A stretch of DNA of 64,000 bases from CAYVIB01 sp964451365. GTDB lineage: Bacteria > Pseudomonadota > Gammaproteobacteria > Pseudomonadales > Cellvibrionaceae. The stretch lies in NCBI GenBank assembly GCA_964451365.1, contig CAYVIB010000028.1, positions 16,598-80,597 on the forward strand, in the 5' to 3' direction. The position numbers were made by a program, and so were the translations under genes. This document shows, piece by piece, positions 17,001 through 25,689 of this stretch. Position 1 is the first letter of the stretch, and each line of letters opens with the position of its first letter. Below the pieces are notes generated by a model that worked only from the letters and a program-made list of their open reading frames with translations, searched no databases and was not told the DNA's origin.

Positions 17001-20000
17001 AAGGTGGGAGACATGCGTGCGGCCAACGAACGTCTGGGTTGCCGGACGCGGTCGATCCAAAGGCAGGCTGTGGACCAAGGGCAGGTCGGCCAGTTGGTTC
17101 TCCCAATAAGACAACTGCTGATCAAGTACTTCACCTTGCAACCACTGACGCTGCCAATAAGCGTAGTCCGCATACTGAACCGGCAAGTCGCCTAAGGAAT
17201 TTTTCCCGCCCTGAACATAGGCGGTATAAAGTGCACGAAACTCCTTGATCAGAATTGCACTGGACCAGCCATCGGAGGCGATATGGTGGGTGGTAACAAG
17301 CAGGATGTGCTCGTCCGCCGCCATTTTGAGTAATCTGGCCCGGAACATAACATCGCGTTGCAGATCAAACTCGCGCCTTGCTTCGTCTTCAGCATACTGC
17401 AACAATTGTTTTTGACGCGCATCTTCGTTCAGCTCGGACAAATCCACCAAGGGTGTAACGAACGGCGTCGCAGCCTGGATGATTTGTATCGGTTGACCAT
17501 TTTCAGTGACTTCGAAACGGGTGCGCAAACTTTCGTGACGCTCAAGGATATCGGTAAAAACTTTATTCAGGGCATCAATATTCAACGAGCCTTTCAGCTT
17601 TAACGACCCCGGCATATTGTAGTGCACGCTGGTACCATCGATTTGCGCCAGCAACCACAAACGTTGCTGGCCAAAGGAGGACGGTAAAGCCTGGTCTCGC
17701 GACACCCGGACAGGCGCGGGCAGGGCGCTATTTTTATCGAGTTGCAGGATCGTTCGCGCGGCGGTTTCCACTGTTTGACTGCTGAACAGCAACTTCACCG
17801 AAAACGCCACGCCGAAAGCCTGGTTAATTCGCGCAACCAGGCGTGTGGCCAGCAATGAATGTCCGCCCAGTTGGAAAAAATTATCCGTGATGCCGACCTG
17901 CTCGACACCCAACACTTCCTGCCAAATATCACACAGTCGTTTTTCTGTTTCGCTGCGCGGCGCGAGGTAAGCATTCTGCCCTACTGAAATATCCGGTTCG
18001 GGCAGAGCCTTGCGATCAACTTTTCCGTTAGGCGTTAACGGCAGTTTATCCATTACCATGAAGCCCGACGGAATCATGTACTCCGGCAGCCGTTCGCGAC
18101 AGTAGTCCATCATCGCTCTTGAACTCGGCGGCAGCGAGCGGGTGGCCAGTTGTAACTCGCGCAGGGAGTCGAGCCCTTGTAATGTTGATGCAGTGTCCAT
18201 CCAGTCAATTAAACATGCGAACTCGTCGACACCAATATCTTTCAGCCGGGCGACAACCGGGGCTACGCTTTTCGGGGTACCAATAAACGACGCTGTCCGG
18301 GCGTAACGTTCAAAGGCGAAATCGGCCATATTTTCCAGATCGGTCTCGCTTAAACCATCGGTCGATATACCGAGGCTCTTAAGCATCGGAACAAGCAGCG
18401 CAATATGCGAGCGCATATAGTTTTTGAAGGGAATCCTTGTGTGGTCGAGCGCCCGTTGCAGATCTTCGCCGAGGTAGGTGTGCACCATTAATGTTACTCG
18501 ACCTGCGCGAGGATCGTGGCCGTTCTTTAACAGGGACTCCCGATAAAGAACGAGCTTTTTCGCCAACTCGTCTATTGTCTGCCCCAGCAGGTGCGTGAGT
18601 ACATGGGCCCCCAGGCGACCGGCTTCGACAAACGTTTCCGGATTACCCGCGGCTGTTATCCAAAGCGGCAATTGTTTTTGAACGGGTTCGGGGTAAATGC
18701 GAACTTCTGCATCCTCGCCTTTGCCATCTTTTCTTATTATTTTTTTGCCCTGCCACAGAGTCTTTAGAGTGCTGATTCCGTCGTTGACAACTTCTTTACG
18801 CGCGTCAAAATTCCCCGGCGCCAATACAAAATCCCGGGGATGCCAACCGCTCGCAATGGCAATCCCCACCCTTCCGTTTGAAAGGTTATCAACCATCGAC
18901 CACTCTTCGGCAACACGGAGCGGATCGTGAAGTGGAAGCACAACACTGCCTGCCCGTAATTTTACCTGGCGTGTCATGGCTGCCAGCCCGGCACTTAATA
19001 CCGAGGGGCTGGGATACAATCCACCGACGGGGTCAAAATGGCGCTCCGGCGTCCAAATGGCTTCAAACCCGTTTTCATCCGCAAATTTGGCAGCGCTTAA
19101 ATAAAGGTTGTACCTATCTTCATCCAAATAAGTGTCCGCACCGAAATAGAAAAGACTGAAAGATGCCGTCTCCCCAACTTCAACATCACTTTCGTTTGCC
19201 GGTTTTGGCACGACATAGGCATGCAATTGCCTGTCGCCCGACGGACGGTCTTTCGCCACCACCACGGCATCCTTGATTTGTGGATGTCGGGCCAGGACGT
19301 TTTCAATTTCCCCCAATTCAATGCGAAAGCCGCGAATTTTGACCTGGTGGTCGATACGGCCCAGGAACTCCAGACTGCCTTGCGGCAACCAACGCACCAG
19401 GTCGCCGGTGCGATACAGCCGTTTACTGCTCGCCGGATCGTTTGGGTCGTAAAACGGGTTGGCAATAAATTTCTCGTCGGTTAATTCCGGACGATTCAGG
19501 TAGCCACGGGTAACGCCCGCACCGCCAATCAGCAATTCACCCGCAACCCCAACCGGCGCGGGTTCCATATTATTTGAAACAACGTAAACCTGGGTGTTGG
19601 CGATCGGCTTGCCCATCAGCACCTGGTCGGGTCGCGGCAGTATCCGCCCGGTGGTGGACCAGATGGTGGTTTCCGTCGGACCGTACATATTCCAAAGCTC
19701 GAGCTTTGGTTGCTCGAGCAAGGCCCTGGCCAGCGACAGGCTTAACGCTTCACCGCCGCACAAAACTTTTAGCGGCAGCTCCACTTGCCAGTTGGATTCC
19801 AGCAGCATTTTCCAGGTTGCCGGTGTTGCCTGCATAATGGAAATCCGGTGCTGTTTTAACAGGGCTTTTAACACCTCCGGGTCCGCCGTGGCTTCCCTGC
19901 CGGCAATTACCAGGCTCGCTCCCGCGATCAGCGGTAGAAACAGTTCCAGACCGTGAATATCAAACGAGGTGGAGGTAACCGCGAGTAAGCAATCTTCGGT

Positions 20001-23000
20001 TTTAATTCCCGGTTTTTGTTGCATTCCAATCAGGAAGTTAACCACGTTACCGTGTTCAACCATGACGCCCTTGGGATTGCCGGTGGAGCCCGAGGTGTAA
20101 ATAACATAAGCCAGGTTGTTTGGCGTTAACCCGAATGATTTTACATCCGGGTTTTGGTCGGACTGCTTCTGTAACTCTCGCTGCAGCGATTCGTCATCCA
20201 GGCATACCGCAAGCGAATCGCTTACCGGCGTTTTCTCAAACAGATGACTCTGCGTCAACACGGTAGTCAGTTTTGCGTCTTCCAGCATATATGCCAGGCG
20301 CGCTTCGGGATATTCCGGATCAAGCGGGACGTAGGCGCCTCCGGCTTTGAGGATCGCAAGAATACCCACGATCGTATCCAGCGAACGGTCGACGCAAATA
20401 CCCACCAGGGAATCCGGCCCGACCTGCTTCTCATTTATCAGATAATGCGCAAGCCGGTTCGCATGTTGATTCAGCTCGTTATAGGAGAGCTGTTTATCTT
20501 CGACAGTAACAGCGACCGCATCCGGATTGTTTTCCACCTGCGTTTCAAACAACAGGTGGATGCATTTGTCGCGCGGGTAATCCACCGCCGTGGCGTTCCA
20601 TTCCGTCAGCAGTTGGTGGCGTTCCTGTTCGGTGAGAATCCCTGCCTTGAATACGCTTATCTCCGGCTCGGCAAGCAGGGCCTGGAGCAGCACATTAAAT
20701 TGCATTGCCATGCGCGCAATGCTCCGCGGTTCGAACAGATCGGTATTGTATTCCCAACCCAGCGACAGGCCCCGGGCATCTTCCTTCACATTGAGCGTAA
20801 GATCGTACTTTGCGAAGTGAGCTAGGGTTCGTTCAACCGGGCTTACCTTCAGTCCCGGTAATTCCGGTATGCCTTCTTCATTATTTTGCAGTATCAGCAT
20901 CACCTGGAATAAGGGACTGTGGCTTTGGTTACGCTCCGGCTGCAAACGCTCAACAACCTGTTCGAAAGGCACCTGCTGGTGCGCATAGGCATTCAGCAAG
21001 AGGTCTTTGCTACGTTGCAATAGTTCGACAAAAGTTGGATTACCGGACAGGTTGCTACGCAGTACCAGAGTATTTACAAAGAACCCGATTAAATTCGCCA
21101 CTTCTTTTTGTTCGCGGTTGGCGATGGGACTTCCCACGACAATGTCGGTTTCGTTGCTGTAGCGCGCCAGCAATACCGAAAACACCGCGTGTAGGCCCAT
21201 GAACACCGTGGCGCCATGGCGCTGACAGAACTGGCTCAACGCGCGACTGATGGCCGCATCAACATGCGAACGATAGGTGTCCCCAGCAAAACTTTGTTCG
21301 GCCGGACGAGCATGGTCCAGGGGTAAACCATGCACCACCGGCAGACCGGTCAGTTGATGCTCCCAATATTCCAACTGCTGATCCAGCAGCTCACCCTGCA
21401 AGCAGTTGCGTTGCCAGAACGCGTAGTCGGTGTATTGAATCGGTAGAGGAGATAGCGGGTTTTCCCCGCCCCCGGCATAAGCGTTGTAAAGTGCACCGAA
21501 CTCGTTGATCAGGATTGACATCGACCAACCGTCGGAGGCGATGTGATGCGTGGTCACCAGCAGAATATATTCACCGGCGGCCAGTTTGACCAGCTGTGCC
21601 CGTAGCATCAGATCCCGGCTTAAATCAAATAAACTGCCGGATTCCGTCGCCATCAGTTTGTCCAACTGTTGCTGACGCTCCCCCTCTTGCAGAGCGGACA
21701 AATCAACCACTTGTATAGCGAAAGAAGCAGGAGACTGGATAATCTGGACCGGTTGTCCGTTTTCGCGGACAGTAATGCAGGTGCGCAAACTTTCATGACG
21801 TTCAAGGATACTGGAAAAAGCGCGGTTTAACGCGTCGTGATTCAGCCTGCCGGTTAATTTCAGAAAACCGGACAAATTGTAGTGCGCACTCCCTCCTTCA
21901 ATTTGATCCAGCAACCACAAGCGCTGCTGGGCAAAAGACAGCGGCCGCTTATGACCTTCAGGTGCTTTCACAATCGTTTTGGGAGCGTCAACGCCCGCGA
22001 CTTCAACCACACCTGCCAACTCACGTATGGTGGGGCTATAAAACAGGTCTTTAATTGAAATATGGCAATTCAGTTCCGCGTTTATTCTGGCAATCAAACG
22101 AGTTGCATATAGCGAATGGCCGCCCAGCTTAAAAAAGTTGTCGGTAACACCAACGCTATCAATGCCCAGGGCTTCTTGCCAAAGCTTACAGATTTGCTCT
22201 TCGAGAAGGGTTGCGGGCGCTTCGTACTGTCGGTCACTCCGGGCCGCATCCTGCTTTAAGCTGTACAATGCATTAATGTCGCCCGATAAATATTGTTTTT
22301 TTGTTAACGACCGCTGAATTTTTCCACTGGAGGTTTTGCTTATTTTTCTCGCCCGGACAAATACAATATCGTCAAGCAAGATCTCAAACAGTTCATAAAC
22401 AGCTGATTGAATATTCTTGCAAGCTGTCGAATAATCAAACTGTTTTTTGGCGCGCGCAGTCACCTCCTGGATAAGAACAGCCTTTCCATCCACTTCAAAA
22501 GCAGCAGCGCCACCCTGCACCAGCCCTTTGCTGGAATCGTAAGCAATCTTCTCTATGTCCTGCGGATAATAGTTCCGGCCTTTTATGATCAAGACATCCT
22601 TAATGCGTCCCGAAATAAATAGCTCACCCTGGTAAATAAATCCCAGATCCCCGGTCCGAAGATATTTTCGGTCGTCACCCGGCAACGTTGCACCAAAGCT
22701 GGCCTTTGTTTTATCTTCATCATTCCAGTAACCCTGTGCCACGCTCGGCCCCGAAAACCAGATTTCCCCAACCTGGTTTCCAGATACCTCCCTGCATGAC
22801 TCAGGATCAACGATTTTAATATAGTGACCGGATTGGGTCTTGCCGCATCCAACAAGTGTGCGCTTATTATGGGATTCCAGGTCAACGCCAACCTGCCCTA
22901 CTTTCAAACCATCGGCACCAAAGGATTGGCGGGATACTGGCGATAAGGGGTTGCCTCCGGAAATAAAAACCGTCGCCTCAGCCATGCCGTAGCTGGGATA

Positions 23001-23921
23001 AAATGAAGCTTCCCTAAACCCCATACTTGCAAAACGCTCGGAAAATTTTTGAATCGTTTTTACATCGACTGGTTCAGCCGCATTGAATGCCACGCGCCAT
23101 GACGACAAATCGATACCGTTTTTTCCACTCTCCCGGATGCGATCAATGCAATGATCAAACGCAAAATTCGGCGCGCCACAAATGGTTGCCTTGTTTTCGC
23201 TGATTGCCTCGAACCAGGCCAAAGGTCTTTTAATAAACCGGGCCGGAGACATGATTATGGAATGGCTGCCCAAATAAACAGGAAGCAAAACCGTATTTAT
23301 CAAACCCAAATCGTGAAAAAGGGGAAGCCAGTTGCAAAAGACATCCTCCGTGGAACAACCGGTTGCTTCCTGCAAGGACTTCAAATTTGCCAGGATATTA
23401 CCGTGGGAAACCATTACCCCTTTGGGCGAACCCGTGGAGCCGGAGGTATACTGCAAAAACGCCAACTGTCGCGGAGTCGGAGCGGACTGGGATGTTTCGG
23501 ATGATGACCCTTCGGACAACTCGGCAAAGCCGAGCACCGGTAACGGAGCCAGGTCTTCACTCAAAGCCGGATTGTATTCATCGCTGCTGAGCGCCAACCT
23601 GGCATCGCAGTCCCTGATAACGGCGAACACGCGTTCAGCGTGGTTTCTGCTGGTCGGGGGATATAAAGGTACTGCAACAGCTCCGGCGAACAAGCAACCG
23701 ATAAATGCCTGGATATATTCAAGCCCCTGGGGAAACAGCAAAACCACTGCATCTCCCGGTTTTATCTTCTCTTTCAAACAGCCGGCGATAGACCGCGCGG
23801 CCGCTTGCAGTTCCCTGAAGGTGATCTGGCGTTTTTCGCCGTTGTCTTCTATATAGGTAAAAGCGATATCGTTAGGTTTTTCCTGCGAATAAACCGTAAG
23901 AAAATCAACTATCGATTGCAT
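11010..23921 (-). CDS. Nonribosomal peptide synthetase A with FAAL loading module and luciferase-like monooxygenase inside an A domain
   Basis: First assembly-line protein, 4,303 aa from this start. Numbering below is from the upstream in-frame ATG at 23960. FAAL 14-565 activates a fatty acid. ACP Ser is near 616. Module 1: C 668-1110 (HHIASDGW) and A 1134-1985, split by a luciferase-like monooxygenase at about 1598-1940; PCP near 2032. Module 2: C 2090-2540, A 2560-3085, PCP near 3135. Module 3: dual C/E 3245-3690 (DIYPLAPLQEGILFHHMM, HHIISDH), A 3707-4210, PCP near 4257. Pocket codes by eye: DILQCGMIW (Gly-like), DVEDIGAIS (two acids, perhaps a basic residue), DLFNNALTY (I recall this for Ala). 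The C-terminus is short and acidic (DLLEETEW), suited to a docking tail. The start at 23921 is chosen because the 13 residues before it (ending KGGKVS) read through a Shine-Dalgarno-like AAAGGTGGAAAGG. Confidence 0.95.
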   Translation of the reverse strand: MQSIVDFLTVYSQEKPNDIAFTYIEDNGEKRQITFRELQAAARSIAGCLKEKIKPGDAVVLLFPQGLEYIQAFIGCLFAGAVAVPLYPPTSRNHAERVFAVIRDCDARLALSSDEYNPALSEDLAPLPVLGFAELSEGSSSETSQSAPTPRQLAFLQYTSGSTGSPKGVMVSHGNILANLKSLQEATGCSTEDVFCNWLPLFHDLGLINTVLLPVYLGSHSIIMSPARFIKRPLAWFEAISENKATICGAPNFAFDHCIDRIRESGKNGIDLSSWRVAFNAAEPVDVKTIQKFSERFASMGFREASFYPSYGMAEATVFISGGNPLSPVSRQSFGADGLKVGQVGVDLESHNKRTLVGCGKTQSGHYIKIVDPESCREVSGNQVGEIWFSGPSVAQGYWNDEDKTKASFGATLPGDDRKYLRTGDLGFIYQGELFISGRIKDVLIIKGRNYYPQDIEKIAYDSSKGLVQGGAAAFEVDGKAVLIQEVTARAKKQFDYSTACKNIQSAVYELFEILLDDIVFVRARKISKTSSGKIQRSLTKKQYLSGDINALYSLKQDAARSDRQYEAPATLLEEQICKLWQEALGIDSVGVTDNFFKLGGHSLYATRLIARINAELNCHISIKDLFYSPTIRELAGVVEVAGVDAPKTIVKAPEGHKRPLSFAQQRLWLLDQIEGGSAHYNLSGFLKLTGRLNHDALNRAFSSILERHESLRTCITVRENGQPVQIIQSPASFAIQVVDLSALQEGERQQQLDKLMATESGSLFDLSRDLMLRAQLVKLAAGEYILLVTTHHIASDGWSMSILINEFGALYNAYAGGGENPLSPLPIQYTDYAFWQRNCLQGELLDQQLEYWEHQLTGLPVVHGLPLDHARPAEQSFAGDTYRSHVDAAISRALSQFCQRHGATVFMGLHAVFSVLLARYSNETDIVVGSPIANREQKEVANLIGFFVNTLVLRSNLSGNPTFVELLQRSKDLLLNAYAHQQVPFEQVVERLQPERNQSHSPLFQVMLILQNNEEGIPELPGLKVSPVERTLAHFAKYDLTLNVKEDARGLSLGWEYNTDLFEPRSIARMAMQFNVLLQALLAEPEISVFKAGILTEQERHQLLTEWNATAVDYPRDKCIHLLFETQVENNPDAVAVTVEDKQLSYNELNQHANRLAHYLINEKQVGPDSLVGICVDRSLDTIVGILAILKAGGAYVPLDPEYPEARLAYMLEDAKLTTVLTQSHLFEKTPVSDSLAVCLDDESLQRELQKQSDQNPDVKSFGLTPNNLAYVIYTSGSTGNPKGVMVEHGNVVNFLIGMQQKPGIKTEDCLLAVTSTSFDIHGLELFLPLIAGASLVIAGREATADPEVLKALLKQHRISIMQATPATWKMLLESNWQVELPLKVLCGGEALSLSLARALLEQPKLELWNMYGPTETTIWSTTGRILPRPDQVLMGKPIANTQVYVVSNNMEPAPVGVAGELLIGGAGVTRGYLNRPELTDEKFIANPFYDPNDPASSKRLYRTGDLVRWLPQGSLEFLGRIDHQVKIRGFRIELGEIENVLARHPQIKDAVVVAKDRPSGDRQLHAYVVPKPANESDVEVGETASFSLFYFGADTYLDEDRYNLYLSAAKFADENGFEAIWTPERHFDPVGGLYPSPSVLSAGLAAMTRQVKLRAGSVVLPLHDPLRVAEEWSMVDNLSNGRVGIAIASGWHPRDFVLAPGNFDARKEVVNDGISTLKTLWQGKKIIRKDGKGEDAEVRIYPEPVQKQLPLWITAAGNPETFVEAGRLGAHVLTHLLGQTIDELAKKLVLYRESLLKNGHDPRAGRVTLMVHTYLGEDLQRALDHTRIPFKNYMRSHIALLVPMLKSLGISTDGLSETDLENMADFAFERYARTASFIGTPKSVAPVVARLKDIGVDEFACLIDWMDTASTLQGLDSLRELQLATRSLPPSSRAMMDYCRERLPEYMIPSGFMVMDKLPLTPNGKVDRKALPEPDISVGQNAYLAPRSETEKRLCDIWQEVLGVEQVGITDNFFQLGGHSLLATRLVARINQAFGVAFSVKLLFSSQTVETAARTILQLDKNSALPAPVRVSRDQALPSSFGQQRLWLLAQIDGTSVHYNMPGSLKLKGSLNIDALNKVFTDILERHESLRTRFEVTENGQPIQIIQAATPFVTPLVDLSELNEDARQKQLLQYAEDEARREFDLQRDVMFRARLLKMAADEHILLVTTHHIASDGWSSAILIKEFRALYTAYVQGGKNSLGDLPVQYADYAYWQRQWLQGEVLDQQLSYWENQLADLPLVHSLPLDRPRPATQTFVGRTHVSHLDKNSRGALEKLCESEGATLFMGLQAVFAALLSRYSGETDIVMGSPVANREQEEVAELIGYFANTLIFRSDLSGNPGFIALLRQSRNMLLDAYAHQQVPFEQIVERLQPERSLSHHALFQVMLVLQHNESGMLELPGQDFSLELPGLSLSPTEHRSVGSVKYDLTLNVFDNGKDITLGWEYNSDLFDRATIARMATHFNILLNALLAAPEQKIPDVELLQGQERHQLLVEWNGITADYSRDHCIHELFETQVDRSPDAVAVVYENRQLTYCELNKKANRLAHHLVTEKRVKPDTLVGICVERSLEMIVGILAVLKAGGAYVPLDPDYPQARLKHMLDDASLTTVLTQRHLRDITPLNAAQAIYLDDESLQSVLEGLPDSNPQSRQSGLNSNHLAYVIYTSGSTGTPKGVMVEHSGLVCHIEAARRYFGLTAEDNVLQFSSLSFDVAQEQIFCSLVSGSTLYIRARGLLSPGGFSQYCLANGITVADVPPSYCLEIFNDEKLSQEISAESTLRLLIVGGEELPKNLLKRWQESSAKFDLINAYGPAETVISPCMHRFDRDPDYVAVPIGRPLANRQCYVVSGNNKLQPKSVAGELLIGGACLARGYLNRPDLTAEKFIANPFQDESNPASGERLYKTGDLVRWLPDGNLEFLGRIDQQAKIRGFRIELGEIEYILGTHADVAEAIVLVKGATGSDNAESGNKHLVAYVVTETVDLKSENEDSIAARRELTSSLRHHLSQSVPEYMIPSAFVFLSGWPLSPNGKIDRKALPEADASVQQETYVAPRGETESILCEIWQEVLGVERVGITDNFFRLGGHSLLVMQVISRLQHPRYRDSHYRRKDLSLTARQVFRTPRLMDLAQAIDNPMNAPKTADESVDKSAVRNPETVFKAPPNLIPDGCEKIIPEMLPLVNLTGDEVARIVAKVPGGAGNVQDIYPLAPLQEGILFHHMMNSDGDPYILPSLFKMNGRQAVDDFIAAMQFVVDRHDVFRTAIFWEGLSIPVQVVCRRANVPVNQLELDPALATAGEIETEMKARCTPHRLEINLGQAPLLQLQVAAVPDSEQYFVLLYYHHIISDHVALEIIEQELAVYLAGQAKSLPAPVPYREFVAHAQHQAAQYNAKTFFTEKLGDIEEPTLPFNLLDVAGDGSRIIELKADVPADTSEAIRHLAKKLSISTAAVFHAAWAMVVAGCSGRDDVVFGTVLSGRLQGTIQAENILGVFINTLPLRVKLNGITAIELIRQMQDSLMDILPYEQTPLAVAQNCSGLAGGGPLFSSILNYRHTEIGGNASVRKGQFEFIFAEERTSYPLILSVDDFGEGFALEAQVDESISAERVLAYMQTAVGELVKAAEFAPQQAVQSLSILPEAEQHHLLVELNNTGMDYLKEKCIHELFEAQVEQGPKATAAIFENRQLTYEELNKKANQLAHYLINEKQVTPDTLVGVCMERSLEMLIGILAVLKAGGAYVPLDPEYPRARLQYMLDDAGLKVVLTQKHLGKATPVTDEQAVYLDDVLDRLHGQPEKNPGARTVGLTPGHLAYVIYTSGSTGNPKGVMIEHRNTVAFLCWAVNTFSKEQLNCVLASTSVCFDLSIFEMFAPLAAGGSVLIVENIATLQSWRYPREISLINTVPSAIEALLMGDSIPASVKTVNLAGEPLKQKTVDRLYHAGVNTVFDLYGPSEDTTYSTFVLRTENGSASIGRPIGNTQVYLLDKALQPVGQGIAGEIVIGGAGLARGYLNRADLTDEKFIPNPFRDKTRASGSERLYKTGDLARWLPDGNLEFLGRVDHQVKIRGFRIELGEIEHRLHSHSSVKDAVVVAREAVNSNGKYLVAYVVPKPAAGSIDLQGDEETHELVESLRLYLNEALPNHMVPGAFVLLEQLPLTPNGKVDRNALPEPDTAMQKGEYVAPSTETEKVLCELWQEVLGVDRVGVTDDFFDLGGHSLLVMKLVARLQSDFSVNIPIKTLFNGQNVSALAEIIEKNNVIRKNKHMAVQDLLEETEW
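18150..19170 (-). other. Luciferase-like monooxygenase (LLM) domain embedded in adenylation domain 1
   Basis: Sub-region of NRPS A. Between the A8 region (FLGRIDHQVKIRGFRIELGE) and the A10 lysine motif (LPLTPNGKVDRKAL) lie about 340 extra residues beginning FSLFYFGADTYLDEDRYNLY. They include GFEAIWTPERHFDPVGG, AGSVVLPLHDPLRVAEEW and GRVGIAIASGWHPRDF, which are typical of flavin-dependent bacterial-luciferase-like monooxygenases found in natural-product synthetases. Myxothiazol MtaG and melithiazol MelG are known cases in which a monooxygenase domain interrupts a glycine A domain; there it oxidises glycine at the alpha carbon. The host A domain here also has a glycine-like code. Hydroxylation of the tethered glycine is therefore an inference, and N-oxidation cannot be excluded. 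Confidence 0.85.
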
Positions 23922-23979
23922 GCTCACCTTTCCACCTTTTGGATTCTCTTTAGCTCTCATTTATAAACCAGCCTCTGAT

Positions 23980-25686
23980 TTATACTGAAACTAACGATTC
24001 ATTTTTCTTCAGGAAACTTTCATGGCTTTCTACGAGCCTGCCGCTCTCCATAATCAAAATCTGGTCGGCAACCTCAAAGTATCGGTCATCGTGCGATATC
24101 GCCACCACGGCCTTACCTTGCGCCTTCAGTCTTGGCAAAAGATCGTAGTAGAAAACTTTTTTGAATTGCGGGTCCTGATCCGCGGCCCACTCGTCGAAAA
24201 CATATAAAGCTTTATCGTCCAGGAATGCCACCAACAGGGCGAGACGTCGCCTCTGCCCGTCAGACAAGCTTAGTGTCGAAAAATAACCATTACTCAATTC
24301 AACCTTGCCCTTCAAATCAAGCACATCCAGGTAAAAATCAACCTGTGCCAGCAATTCCCGATCTTGGGAAAAATCACCATGCAGCTGCTTAAACAAGTAA
24401 TAATCCGAATATATACAGGCTATTTGTTGGCGGTAGCTGTTTATGTTTTCGGGCGTTATGCGCACATCATCGAAGGCGATCTCTCCACTCCCGGCGGAAT
24501 AATGAAGACTGATTACTTTGGAAAGAGTGGATTTCCCGCTGCCGTTACCGCCCACAATGAATGTAATTTCTCCTCGTTTTATCTCCGCATCCATGGGTCC
24601 CACGCCAAACACCTTTTCGCCGGCTTTTTCGTTGGGGTAGTGAAAGGAAACTGACCTCAATTTAATTGCATTCCATTCCGGTACATTTCTCAGCTCGTTA
24701 CTGGCATTCTCGCCGGGCAGATCGTCGAACAAGGACTCCACTTTTGCCAGGGAAATTCTCGAACGTGCCAAATCCGGCAGAATATTTAATATAGCGCCAA
24801 CAGGGCCGCTAATATAAAGCAGCACCATAAGCACGCCGGTTAACTCGCCGACGGAAATCGCGTGATAGTTGACATAGATAAACCCGATGATCCCCATCGC
24901 GCAGAATGTTATGAGATCACCATAATTCCTCGCCAACTGGATGATGTAAAAACCCGTCTTGTTCAATCTCAACACATGGCGTTCATGCAGAAGGAGCTGA
25001 TTGTTCGTAAAGTGCTGGCGCTTGCTTTCATTGAGCTTCAATTCCTTGGCCCCCTCCACCAGCCCCTTGAAACCCTCTTGAAGATGATCCATATGGTCGC
25101 GCGAACGCCTGAAATACCGTGTTCCAACGATCATCATCAATTGAAATGTGACACCACCGAAAATAATGGTGTACAAGACAAAATCGAAGACTTTATCGCT
25201 GACGTAATAAAGGAACCCCATCAGACCAACAAGTGTTGACATTTGCACCAGCATATCCGGAATCAACCCCGCGCCGGATACTATCTGGTGTACATCATTG
25301 GTCATGGACTGGATTAGTCGGCCGTTACTGCAACGCTCCAGGGCGGAAATGGAAGTATTTGAAATACGCGCATATAGATTCCGTCGCAATCTTGTTGTTA
25401 CGTCCATGGCAATGGATGCCAACAGCACCTGCGAAAGCGTTTTCGTCAAGAGGATAAAAAGGCACAACAGTAAAAACAGGCCGGCAAATTTCGGATGCGC
25501 CACTTCAACGCCGAACAGCTGATAGAATTCTTCCCCGGCAATGGATAATCTGGGCGGGACGATGGCCAGCGCCGTCATCATAACCGGAATCAACAGCGCA
25601 TAAGCGATTCCGGATAACGCACCCGTCAGGATCGCCAAAAACACCTTGTTCGGTGCGTGTGATGAAAATAGCTTTAGTAGATTCAT
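23980..25686 (-). CDS. Cyclic-peptide/siderophore-type ABC exporter (PvdE/SyrD family)
   Basis: Fused membrane and ATPase exporter of 568 aa, expected in the inner membrane moving the peptide product into the periplasm. The N-terminal half holds about six membrane spans (first near residues 15-40). The ATPase half has Walker A GGNGSGKST near residue 380, signature LSDGQRRRLALL near 472 and Walker B ALYVFDEWAADQDP near 495; the FDEWAADQDP form is characteristic of the cyclic-peptide/pyoverdine exporter family. The start codon lies 3 nt after the acylase stop and the gene ends just before NRPS A, so all three are in one operon. In the pyoverdine system PvdE exports an acylated precursor that PvdQ then deacylates. 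The same pairing here suggests an acyl-peptide cargo, but that is inference. Confidence 0.93.
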   Translation of the reverse strand: MNLLKLFSSHAPNKVFLAILTGALSGIAYALLIPVMMTALAIVPPRLSIAGEEFYQLFGVEVAHPKFAGLFLLLCLFILLTKTLSQVLLASIAMDVTTRLRRNLYARISNTSISALERCSNGRLIQSMTNDVHQIVSGAGLIPDMLVQMSTLVGLMGFLYYVSDKVFDFVLYTIIFGGVTFQLMMIVGTRYFRRSRDHMDHLQEGFKGLVEGAKELKLNESKRQHFTNNQLLLHERHVLRLNKTGFYIIQLARNYGDLITFCAMGIIGFIYVNYHAISVGELTGVLMVLLYISGPVGAILNILPDLARSRISLAKVESLFDDLPGENASNELRNVPEWNAIKLRSVSFHYPNEKAGEKVFGVGPMDAEIKRGEITFIVGGNGSGKSTLSKVISLHYSAGSGEIAFDDVRITPENINSYRQQIACIYSDYYLFKQLHGDFSQDRELLAQVDFYLDVLDLKGKVELSNGYFSTLSLSDGQRRRLALLVAFLDDKALYVFDEWAADQDPQFKKVFYYDLLPRLKAQGKAVVAISHDDRYFEVADQILIMESGRLVESHESFLKKNESLVSV

Positions 25687-25689
25687 TTA

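Noticed and set aside
11053..20825. Plus-strand frames up to 196 codons inside NRPS A
   Set aside because: They are antisense shadows of conserved C and A domains; their translations repeat between modules.
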